From Tieghemostelium lacteum (lineage: Eukaryota > Evosea > Eumycetozoa > Dictyosteliales > Raperosteliaceae), in NCBI GenBank assembly GCA_001606155.1, contig LODT01000037.1:1969624-2033623 (forward strand): a DNA stretch of 64,000 nt, written 5' to 3'. The position numbers and the translations under genes are program-made. Under the pieces are notes generated by a model that ran no database searches, was not told where the DNA came from, and was given only the letters and a program-made list of their open reading frames with translations. Positions 11,707 through 21,580 of this stretch are shown one piece after another; within the stretch, counting starts at the first letter, position 1; every line of letters begins with the position of its first letter.

Positions 11707-14211
11707 TTTTTTATAATACTAATTATTATTATTATTATTATTATTAATGAAATGATTCCTGATTTCTAAAATGTGTGTTGTGTGTATTGTAGTGGTGGTT
11801 GGAGTTATGTTTTTGTTGTTGTTTTTTTTTAACCAAACAAAGGCAATTTCTATTTTAGAATAATTCTTTAAACTATATTCTATAATATATAAAATTAAAA
11901 AAAAACACAATTATGTATTTTTTTGTTTGTTTGTTGTTATATAAGTTGTTTGCTGTTACTGTTGTTGTTACTTGGCAAGTACAGTGTTGGTTTGATTGTG
12001 TTGTTTTTTAAAAAAGATTTGTATTTGTTTAGTGTGAATTTTATAATAATCTTTTATAAAAATCAATTGAAAATATAAATAAATAATTTATCTGTTATTG
12101 TTGTTGATATTTAAAATAAAATAGATATTAATATTAATACTAATAATAAGAATGTATTTAAATAACGTGGGTTTTTTAATTTTTGAAAACACTAGAATTG
12201 ATAGGGTAGATGATGAAACCAACCAAGAGTGAAGATTAAACAAATTATATTTTTAATTTTAATAATAATAAAAATAATATTATTGTTGTTGTGAGAGTGT
12301 TTTTACGTAAAAACTGAAGATGGGTTGAAAAATACTATTATTCAATAGATTAGCTATTCTAATCTATTGGTATTGTCTATACTAATTACTTTAATGAGGT
12401 TTTTGTAGATAAAATAAAAAAAAAAAAAATAATCAAAAACTGAACAAATCAAGATATAGAAATAGGATTGAGAAAAAATTTACCAAATTGTATAGATGTA
12501 TTCAATTCTATTGATCTATATATTTACACCCTATTTGTTGTTGTTGTTGTTTTTGTATTTCTTTATCAATAGAGTGGAGATGATATTGATATTTTGTTGT
12601 TATTTTAAATATTTGAATATTACATTAAAATATTTTTTTTTATAATTTTATTCCACCACTTATTTTTTTTTTATCTTGACATTATTTGATTTGATATATA
12701 AAATACCACCCCCACCCCTTCTCTAACAACCCCACCTTTCCACCACTCATACCACACTAACAATAAAAAAAATAATCAAAACCATCAAAATTTTCTTAAA
12801 AAAAACCTAAACCCAAATCAAACAAAGTGATGGAGAAGCAAGTAGAGGATGGGAGGAAATATATAGGTTTGGGTATATGCTTTTATAATTTTAAAAATAT
12901 CCAAACCCTTAAGTTTTTCTTTTAAACATGTTTTTTTCATCATCATTATTATTAACATTTCAAATATTGAATTCATAGTACTTTACCTAAATTTGAAAAA
13001 AAACTAATAATAATGGATTGAGTTTGTTTTCTTTACTACTATAGTACAATTATTAAAAAACCTATTGTTGTTGTTGTTGTTGTTGTTGTTGTTAATTGTG
13101 TTTTTGCTTTCTAATTATCCCTGTTGCTTTTGTTATTCTATTGAGTGCAATGATTAATACATTAAAGGAATTTATAAAAAGTCTGTTGCGTTTGTAATTT
13201 TAAATGTAAGGTGTTGTAGTGTGTGTTTGTGTGTTCACTATAAAAATACAAAATGGATTAACAAACACATCCCAATCATCAATCAAGAAATTTAGGAAAA
13301 AAAAAACAAAAACACCTGATGAATGAAATTATATGAAATCAATAGCTACTTTACAAAAAATATAAAGTCTTTTGTGAGATGCGAAATTAACAATTATATG
13401 AAATTACAAGGCTTTATAAGATAGTGTGTGAATAAAATATAAGTCCTTTTTACAAATATTAAAACAAAAATAAATTCTAAACAATTAATAAGGTCTCTCT
13501 GCATGGAAAGAGTCAAAAATAAAAATTTTTTTTATGAGACCTTGAGATATCTTTTCCTTGTGATAAGATTTTAGAAAATCACTGTTTATAAATAGAGTGC
13601 ACTAACAATGAGATTTAAATGAATTCTAATATTTGTCTCTCTAAGTCATGTAACAATAAATCGGTGTTTATATAAACACTTTCAGATTTTGAGTGTGATT
13701 CAATGAGGGGCTGAAATATCTCATTTATCTATCTACTTACTCTTTCTTTCTATTATATATATTAAATTGCTGTAATATAAATTACTGATAAAATTAAACA
13801 ACACAACAGTAGATCTATTGCAATGAAACAAAAGGACACACAAGTTTTTTGATCAAATAAAAAAAAAAAAACCAAAAAAAAGGAATGCGATGGTTTGAGC
13901 TTTGGATTGTGTAACAGAATAATTTTTCAGAGTATCGCAGAAAATGCGTTAAGCGAGTGATAGGACCTAATTTGAGATAAAAAAAACAAAACTTTATTTA
14001 AATCATTTTTGTCATCAAATACCGTTTATTATAGATTTTTTTGATTTTTTCCGTAATGACAATCTTATTAAAAATTAGTGAGGATATTTTATAACAAAAA
14101 GAAGAGGGAGGAGGAAGTTAAAAGTGGAAGAGATTGATTTGTGATTTATTTTTTAAACAAAAATGATGATGATGACGATGATTAAATGTGGGAGGAGGTT
14201 ATTAATAGCTC
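11707..14211. other. 2.5 kb non-coding region upstream of the RasGEF gene
   Basis: No coding frame is supported on either strand. The DNA is strongly AT-rich with homopolymers and TTG microsatellites (12536-12553 and about 13063-13095). Local islands stand out: a C-rich CA-element at 12706-12757, a 16-bp perfect palindrome at 13664-13679, an inverted repeat AAGGTCTC/GAGACCTT near 13490-13550, and a higher-GC patch at 13881-13980. It is unusually long for such a compact genome and probably holds the RasGEF promoter, perhaps with an unannotated RNA. Confidence 0.5.
12706..12757. promoter_or_regulatory. CA-rich / G-box-like element cluster
   Basis: Within AT-rich DNA this stretch contains CCACCCCCACCCC, CAACCCCACC, CCACCACTC and CCACAC in tandem. 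Dictyostelid developmental promoters use GT/CA-rich G-boxes bound by GBF, and this matches that style. It lies about 1 kb upstream of the RasGEF start. Functional assignment is inference only. Confidence 0.25.
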
Positions 14212-15396
14212 TCAACCAAGGAGATTTAATTTTGATTTGGATCTAGATTTTATAACTTCATCTTTTTCTTCTTTTAATAGTGATTGTTTAGTGCATTTTT
14301 CAAAGATTCTGCGAATTTCATTGACAAGTAAGTTCCTCTCTAGTTGGTCTTTTAGAATAAATTGTTGCATTTCTTTTACTTTGGAATTCTCTTTGTTGTC
14401 TAGGTGTAAGATTAAGATGTTGTTTGGGTTCTTTGATACTGTTAGACTCTTTAGAGCACTGATTGGGAATGACCATTTGATTTTGCCAATCTCTAATGAC
14501 TGACTTTTTACACTGATATTGTATAGTCTCTCTGTTGATAATACTATACAACGTATTTGATTTTTACCTTTTCTATTGGTCTTGTAGACAAAGAGATGTA
14601 ATTGATAGATGGATGGTGATGCTATGAAATTACTCTCAAAGTATTTTTGAAACAATTGTCTAGTTAGAAACTTTAAAGAGATTAACCATTGATCTCTTAT
14701 CTCTTCAGACTCTGCAATAATAACCTTCTCTGAAATGTAAGATTCTGATGTTTTCTTTGAAACTTGTGAGGTTAATTGTGAAATTCTGCTGTGAAATGTT
14801 GGTGAATCTGGTGGTGATAATTCCTGTGGTATATTACGATCATTTAATGCATTGGGTGGATGATGATGATGATGATGATGTTGATGATGGTTATGATTAT
14901 TTGGTGAATTTGAGCCACCAATGATACCAGAAACCAATGAGGTTGGTGACTGTCTTATATGATATACAATCTTTAGTGTTTTGGGATCAGTTGATTCATC
15001 ACCTTCCACAGAATGTATATCCAATAGATCTATAGTCCATATTCTCTTTAGAGAGTCAGGATCAATCTTATACATTCTATGGTTAGTCAATAGTACTATA
15101 AATGTAGTCTCTGATGATTTGTTCTTTAAAAATGTTGAATGTGTGATATAACGCTCCTCTAGTGGAACAATTTTATCAAATTTACCTGGACATGGATATA
15201 ATGATGAATCTGAGTATTTCTCTTCTAAATCATCTTTATGACTACCCGATGTACTAGTTGCTGTACTACTACTATTTTGATTCATTGAGCTACTTGATGA
15301 ACTTGGTGATAATACACCATGACTATTATTTGATGTTGTGTTTCCTGATACCAAATTTGAATTGGATGTTGATGTCGTTATTTTATTACTTTTCAT
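14212..15396 (-). CDS. PH/TH1-like domain protein
   Basis: A single exon encodes 394 residues. Residues 1-60 are Ser/Thr/Asn-rich. About residues 72-145 (FDKIVPLEERYITHSTFL... VLLTNHRMYKIDP... IWTIDLLDIHSVEG) look like the start of a pleckstrin-homology fold. This is interrupted by a low-complexity insert with a His run (about residues 165-190) and resumes with EKVIIAESEEIRDQWLISLK, like a PH C-terminal helix. About residues 245-375 look like a second PH or myosin-I TH1-like module (IRCIVLSTERLYNISV, then IPISALKSLTVSKNP-like strands and a terminal basic helix ending KSRSKSKLNLLG). A phosphoinositide- or membrane-binding adaptor role is inferred. No catalytic domain is seen. It could also be a distant GRAM-type protein. 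Confidence 0.6.
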   Translation of the reverse strand: MKSNKITTSTSNSNLVSGNTTSNNSHGVLSPSSSSSSMNQNSSSTATSTSGSHKDDLEEKYSDSSLYPCPGKFDKIVPLEERYITHSTFLKNKSSETTFIVLLTNHRMYKIDPDSLKRIWTIDLLDIHSVEGDESTDPKTLKIVYHIRQSPTSLVSGIIGGSNSPNNHNHHQHHHHHHHPPNALNDRNIPQELSPPDSPTFHSRISQLTSQVSKKTSESYISEKVIIAESEEIRDQWLISLKFLTRQLFQKYFESNFIASPSIYQLHLFVYKTNRKGKNQIRCIVLSTERLYNISVKSQSLEIGKIKWSFPISALKSLTVSKNPNNILILHLDNKENSKVKEMQQFILKDQLERNLLVNEIRRIFEKCTKQSLLKEEKDEVIKSRSKSKLNLLG

Positions 15397-15667
15397 TTCT
15401 ATTCTATAACTATTCTATACACTTCTCTATACTACACTATTACATTACAATAAATATCTATAAAAAAAAAAAATTAACAGTTTGATAATAATAATATAAT
15501 GTAAAATGAAAATATAATCTCAAAAATGATATAATTTCCAAAAATTATGATAATTAAACTAAATTCTTAATATTAAGTAAATATATATATTTTTAGTTTA
15601 ATGTGATTGTTGAAAATATGTGTTAAAAAAAAATTTTTTAATTTTAAAATATTTTAAAAATTGTGTT

Positions 15668-16672
15668 ATGAGTGGTAAATCTAATAATAGAAATAATGTT
15701 CATTCTATTGTAGAGAGTGATTCGATAATGTTCTCTTCAAATTCAAACTCCAACAACAACAACAACAACAACAACAGAAGCAACAGCAAAGATGATCAAA
15801 ATGGAAATCCATGGGATGATTCATTATTAATTAATGCATATGAAGATGCAATTAATAGTTATATACAATCACATGAAGGTACTACTACTAGCACTACTAG
15901 CACTACCACTAATCAACAAGATATTAGTAAAACCAATAAAAATAAATTAAACATAAATAGTACTAATAGTAGTAAAAAAAATGAGCAACAGCAACAAATT
16001 CCACAAAGCAAATTAAATAATAAAAGTAAATCTACAAATAAAAAGGATGATGATGAAAGAAAACCAAAATCTTCCCCTACAAAAAATAACAAAACTAAAT
16101 TACCTGATGAGAGATATCATAATGATAAATATGATTATGAAGATAATGTTGATGATGAAAATGGTTATTACCCCACATCCAGTAATTATGATTATTATAA
16201 TAGCTACTCATATGGTAGTGTACCTCAATCAGTTCCACCACCACCACCACCTCCTCCAGTTATGCCCCCAATTCACTCAATGAATTTAGAAACTAGTGAA
16301 TTCACAGATCTCCTATTAAGTTGGTACTATAGTGGTTATTACACTGGTGTTTATCAAGAAAGACAAAAACAAAAACAACAAAAACAACAACAGCAACAAC
16401 AACACCACCCTCCTAATTATTCACAACAGCCTCATTCTTTCCCTACACCACCTCTTCCTACTTCTTTACAACCAAATCAAAATGATATTCTACAGTATCT
16501 ACAACAATATCCACAACAACCTATACAACCTCCACAATTTCCGCAACAACTTCATTCTTTCCCTACACCACCTCTTCCTACTTCTTCTTCACAACCAAAT
16601 CATTTCCAATATTTTCCAACTCCACTTCCACCTCCTACACATTTTCAATATAAACATAGAGCCCACAAATGA
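15668..16672 (+). CDS. SMN (survival motor neuron)-like protein lacking a visible Tudor domain
   Basis: The protein is 334 residues from the ATG at 15668, the first ATG in frame; the frame extends upstream only through non-ATG codons. Residues about 48-68 (NPWDDSLLINAYEDAINSYI) match the Gemin2-binding helix of SMN (WDD-x-x-LI-x-AYD). Residues about 211-232 (EFTDLLLSWYYSGYYTGVYQ) match the C-terminal YG box that drives SMN oligomerisation (SWYMSGYHTGYY). A proline-rich stretch precedes it, as in animal SMN. Between these ends I see only a Ser/Asn/Lys/Asp-rich linker and no aromatic-cage Tudor sequence. The C-terminus carries a Gln/Pro-rich extension of about 100 residues. The expected role is assembling Sm rings on spliceosomal snRNAs. 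Identity rests on the two ends, which is strong for this family. Confidence 0.85.
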   Translation: MSGKSNNRNNVHSIVESDSIMFSSNSNSNNNNNNNNRSNSKDDQNGNPWDDSLLINAYEDAINSYIQSHEGTTTSTTSTTTNQQDISKTNKNKLNINSTNSSKKNEQQQQIPQSKLNNKSKSTNKKDDDERKPKSSPTKNNKTKLPDERYHNDKYDYEDNVDDENGYYPTSSNYDYYNSYSYGSVPQSVPPPPPPPPVMPPIHSMNLETSEFTDLLLSWYYSGYYTGVYQERQKQKQQKQQQQQQHHPPNYSQQPHSFPTPPLPTSLQPNQNDILQYLQQYPQQPIQPPQFPQQLHSFPTPPLPTSSSQPNHFQYFPTPLPPPTHFQYKHRAHK

Positions 16673-16799
16673 ATCAATCACGTTATGCCTGAAAAATAAA
16701 ATCAAAAAAAAATCAAAAAAAATAAAATTCAATTTTCTATCAGCGAGTTTTTTTTAGTGAAATTTTTTTACAGCTCAGTCTTTTGCTTGATATCGAAAA

Positions 16800-17429
16800 A
16801 TGGTATGATAAACTTACACATACACCGTTTATTATAGGGATTATGAAAAACTAACAGATTACTAGTCTTTACTCCTCCCAGAGAACTTCCAACACATTAT
16901 CCGTATCTACAATACTAACGTAGACGGTAGACGTAAGATCATGTTCGCCCTCACCGGTATTAAAGGTATTGGTCGTAGATTCTCCAACCTTGTTTGCAAG
17001 AAAGCCGATGTTGATATGGATAAAAGGTAAATTATGAAAGACAGTGAAAGAGAGAAGGAGAAAGATATTTCACTGAAAATGATATGAGGAAAGAGAATAT
17101 AATATTGATTATCTTTTTTAATTGAATATAATAGAGCTGGTGAACTTTCTAAAGATGAAGTCGAAAGATTAACCACCATTTTAAATCACCCAAGACAATA
17201 CAACATCCCAACTTGGTTCCTTAACAGACAAAGAGATATCAAAGACGGTAAATTCACCCACGCTCTTGCAAATCAATTGGATGTTAAATACAGAGAAGAT
17301 TTAGAAAGATTAAAGAAAATCAGATCACATCGTGGTATTAGACATCATATGGGTCTCAGAGTTAGAGGTCAAAAGACCAAGACCACTGGTCGTAGAGGTA
17401 GAACTGTTGGTGTTTCACTCAAAAAATAA
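16800..17429 (+). CDS. rps18: 40S ribosomal protein S18 (uS13)
   Basis: The CDS is join(16800..16802,16866..17026,17135..17429), 152 residues, the usual family length. Exon 1 is just the ATG, followed directly by donor GTATGA. The first intron ends TACTAG and the second (17027-17134) runs GTAAAT to AATAG. The protein reads [22 protein letters not shown], then [24 protein letters not shown] and the diagnostic C-terminus [33 protein letters not shown]-type tail. It is a small-subunit head protein contacting tRNA and the B1 bridge. Codon use here is more C-ending (ATC, TTC, GTC) than in neighbouring genes, as expected for a highly expressed gene. An intron straight after the ATG is a recurring layout in ribosomal protein genes. 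Confidence 0.95.
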
Positions 17430-17859
17430 AATAGTCATAATAAACAGTAACTATATTAAAATAATAAAGATATCACCAAACCACGTCTCCCCCCTTTACA
17501 TTTTTGTATGTTTTAAAGTAGCAACTTCACCCAGAGGCATAAACTCATTTTTTTACTTTATTTTTTTTTTGAACAAGCAAGATTTTTTGGGTTTTTTAGA
17601 TCAACACTTGGAAACCACCACTTAGAGTAAAAATAGATTAAAGAGGTTAACTGCGAATTACACTTGTAAATTCACTAATTCTGCCAAGTGTTAAAATTTT
17701 TTTGATTTTTTTTTTGGGTCCAAATTCGAATTGAAACAGTAATTTTTTCATATAAAGAGTTTTTGTTAATTAAAAGCTCTGAATCTTTCTACATCTCCCC
17801 TTCCTTGAAACTAGAATGAACTTTGTAATATAGACAAGTTCTCATATTCACTCATCTCA
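17430..17859. other. Intergenic region rps18 - PHD gene
   Basis: This holds the 3' flank of rps18 and the promoter of the PHD gene. It contains T-runs (17531-17570 and 17700-17716) typical of dictyostelid promoters. No coding or RNA feature is recognised. Confidence 0.4.
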
Positions 17860-19379
17860 ATGACAAAAGATTATAAAAAGAAATCAACAACACAAAATGC
17901 TTTTAATAATCAAAACAATTCAACTTTGAATGTATCAACTATAAACTCAACAACAATCACAACTACACCAACTAATGGAAGTACTGTTAAAAGTAATAAA
18001 AAACAATTACAACAGCAGCAGCAGCAACAACAAGAAACAAATAATGGTGAATTGGTAAGTATAATATTTTGACAATAAAATAAAAATAAATGTGTACTCA
18101 TTCAATCATTTCATAACAGAATTCAATGGGCGTAAAGAATGTAGATTATTGTGTTGCATGTTTTGATGGTGGTGATTTATTATGTTGTGAAGGATGTGAT
18201 GCTTCATTTCACACCATTTGCTTGAACCCACCAAATCCAACGATACCTAATGGTGACTGGTACTGTTCTCATTGTCTTTTTAAAGGTGCTGTTGAAAAGA
18301 AGAAAATCCATCTACCTCCGCCTCCAAAATGCATTTCTAATGTATTTGAAAATTTATCTTTTCAACTAAGTTCAGATCATCCCCATAACTTTGAGTTACC
18401 AAAGAATTTTGTTACAAGTATGTCTTTTATTGGAGTGTGTTACTATTCATTTGAAATTTGTAATATTAATTAGATTTATTTTATCAACAACAGATACAAA
18501 AAAGGCTCAGAAATCATTAACTCATTCACATAAACAACCATGTGCTACCTGTACAAATTTAAAACCAAAAGAAGCATTGATTACATGTTCAAAATGTATG
18601 TACTCTGTTCATACATTTTGTCATGAACCACCAATTACAAAAAAACCTTTAGTTTGGGTTTGTTCAAAACATTTTCAGGATTATGATGCTACTACTACTA
18701 CAACTACTACTACTACTACTCCTACTACTGCAACTATAATCAACATTGGTAATGATGCCAATGTACCTGTTATTCATTTGGATGACGAAGAACCATCACC
18801 TCAACCTCGAATAAAGAAACCAAAAACAAATCCAATAGTTCCAATGCTTAGAAGTTCTATTGCCAACGAAATTAATAAAAATACAACAACATCAACACTA
18901 AATAATAGTCAGTCGACACATAATACACCAATTACTTTGAGGAGAAAAAGTATTTCGCCAAAAAAAGCTACAACTCAAGGTAATGATACTATCTCTTTGA
19001 ATTTTAGTCCTTCAAATCCTTCAAAAATTTTCAACAAGTATACATTTACACCTACTTATGAAGATCCATTCTATGAAAATATATATAAAAATGTATGCAT
19101 ACACTCATTCATTGATAATTTTTAACAACTATTATTAACTATTTTCAATTAACTCTATAGAACTTATCAATACCTGATTATTATGATTATCAATTGATAA
19201 AAGATTTGTTTGGAGAAGAGAATTATAATATATTAAAAGAGGTATGTTTCTTTTTCTTTATTAAATTAATTAAAATACTTATAATTTGTTTATAGACTCT
19301 AAATAAAAATCAACAACATATGATACTAGTAAATAATAGACCACCACCGCCAATTTCAAATCAAAATATTAATAATAAC

Positions 19380-19440
<61 letters not shown>

Positions 19441-20161
19441 GTAGTAATGATGAAATTAATGAATATAATGAAATGGCACAACTATTAAAAGAACAAAGAA
19501 GACTTTCAGTAGCATCAATGCCATCTGAATTTGGATTTGTTGGTCCAATGCAACATATGAGTCAACCAATAGATTCAGCAAATTCATTTGTAATGTCTAA
19601 TTTGTCACCATTGTTTACTCAATTTCTAGCATGGCAGAGATTAATGCAAATTAATTCGGCAATATTTCAACAGAAAATGGGTATTAATGGTAGTAATGGT
19701 AGTTCTGATGATTCCGGAGATCAACAGAATACAACTGAAGCCATGTCAGTAGATGTGGTTAATAAGGTTCACAAAGTTCAACATAATAGTAGACAACTTC
19801 ATGATATATATTATCAGGAAAATATGAAAAAACTATTTATTGGATATTCATTTCCTAGAGCTGTAAGTGATGCCCAGAAAATGGACATTTACAAATTATA
19901 TAGATCACAGTTAATCAAACAGGATCTCCACTCTAATGAGTTGTCAAATTTTAAAAGATTTCAACAGTATATGGAATCTCTTGAATCGAATATTGATTCC
20001 AGTGAAGAAATTGAAAAATTCTTTCATTTTATGGATAAATTATATCCATTATCAAGTTCATCAAAACATATTTTCAATTATTTGAATCTTTACATGTCAA
20101 TACATTTTAATAGTAATATAAACTTTGATCCAAAACCTCAAGTACTATCATCTCCACCTGT

Positions 20162-20250
<89 letters not shown>

Positions 20251-21437
20251 TACCTTTATCTTCTCCTCTACTAAAATCAACTACACAACCAATTCAACCT
20301 GAACAACAATCACATAGTCAACTACCTCAATCACGACAACATTCAACAACTAAAAAACTGACAAAATCTTCTGATAATGATCAACACCAGAAATTGGAAA
20401 AAGAAAAATTGGAAAGAGAAAGATTAGCCAGAGAAAAACTGGAAAAAGAGAAAGAGAGACTGTTGGAAAAAGAGAGATTACAAAGACAAAAATTAGAAAA
20501 AGAAGCTTTAGATGCTCAAAAAGAAAGAGAAAAATTAGAAAAAGAGAGATTAGATGCTTTGGAAAAGGAGAGATTAGAAAGAGAGAGATTGGAAAAGGAG
20601 AAACTGGAAAAGGAGAGATTAGAAAAGGAAAGATTGGAAATAGAGAGACTGTTGGAAAAAGAAGCAAGACAAGTACCACACAGACTAGAACAAAGAAGAT
20701 TTGAACAGTATCGACAACAACAACATTTACTACAGCAGAGATTAAGTAGCAGTCCACCAACGACTGATAGTAATATGTATAAAAATATTAATAGTAGTAC
20801 TACTGTTCCAATTCTACCTAAATCAACCAATATAAGTATATCAAATGGTAATCTATATACTCACAATAATAGTAGTTCTGTAACCACCGCAACCTCTTCA
20901 TTAACACCTAATAAAATTTCAAGCCCAATCACAAATAATAATTACAACAACAACATCACCAACAACAACAACAACAACACTAGTCAAAGTTTAAATACCA
21001 CTACCGCCAAACCATCTACATTATCAAGTGGAACACCTAGTAAACTAGTTGTGAGTATTCCATCATCATCATTATCACAGGATAGAGAAATGCCACAATC
21101 TCAACAAATAACTACAAAAACTAAAACACCTATAACAACATCAAGTGGTAAAATAGCTGGTGGAAGTAATATTCCTACAACAATAACAACAACAACAAAA
21201 ACAACAACAACATCACCAACAACAACAAGATTACCTGTGAGGCAACCATCACATATGACAATTCAAGATGATATATTGAATTCACTTATATCAACATCAC
21301 AATTTCATACATCAACATCATCACCAATTACTTCTAATTCATATTATAATCCTATAGTTCAAACTAGCGCCCCTATATCTAATATATCTGATATGAAGAT
21401 AAGAATTAATATATCCCCTAAAGGTTCAAAAAAATAA
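17860..21437 (+). CDS. Double PHD-finger, coiled-coil nuclear protein (five exons)
   Basis: The CDS is join(17860..18054,18120..18417,18494..19092,19161..19241,19296..21437), 1104 residues. All introns are 52-76 nt GT-AG and keep frame. PHD finger 1 uses C76, C79, C88, C91, H96, C99, C114 and C117 with the DGGDLLCCEGCDASFH core, a classical histone-tail reader. A second zinc cluster uses C181, C184, C196, C199, H204, C207, C221 and H224, resembling a second PHD/ePHD half. Then follow a Thr/Ser-rich linker, long Asn and Gln runs (the Gln run at 20164-20248 is pure CAA), an ELEKERLEKE-type charged coiled coil (20380-20690) and a Ser/Thr-rich tail. It is probably a chromatin-associated regulator similar to Rpd3S/Rco1-style PHD proteins, but no specific ortholog is claimed. 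Confidence 0.85.
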
Positions 21438-21471
21438 AATGTATTTGGTGAGTTTTAACCGTTAGATTGAA

Positions 21472-21480
21472 TTTGGCGCC
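21472..21480 (+). promoter_or_regulatory. E2F-type site upstream of rad21
   Basis: TTTGGCGCC matches the E2F consensus TTTSSCGC and lies 101 bp before the rad21 ATG in an otherwise AT-rich intergenic gap. Cohesin genes are common E2F/Rb targets and dictyostelids have E2F/DP/Rb. The match is seen; the regulation is inferred. Confidence 0.45.
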
Positions 21481-21580
21481 TTTTCTTGTAAAAACCAACC
21501 CTGTTTTCACAGTTTTTTGATTTTTTTTTTTTTTTTTGAAAAAATCAAAATTTCATTTCTGTAATATAACTATATAAACA

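Noticed and set aside
11719-11910. 63-codon open frame on the minus strand upstream of the RasGEF gene
   Set aside because: Composition is simple Asn/Thr/Ile from AT-rich repeats, there is no ATG in a good context and no recognisable motif.
13766-13776. TTGCTGTAA, a partial match to the reverse complement of the 11-base motif of dictyostelid class I RNAs
   Set aside because: Two of the motif bases are missing and the flanks cannot form the required terminal stem.
14021-16837. 14-base word ACCGTTTATTATAG shared by 14021-14034 and the rps18 intron (16824-16837)
   Set aside because: No similarity extends beyond the word, and matches of this size occur by chance in AT-rich DNA of this length.
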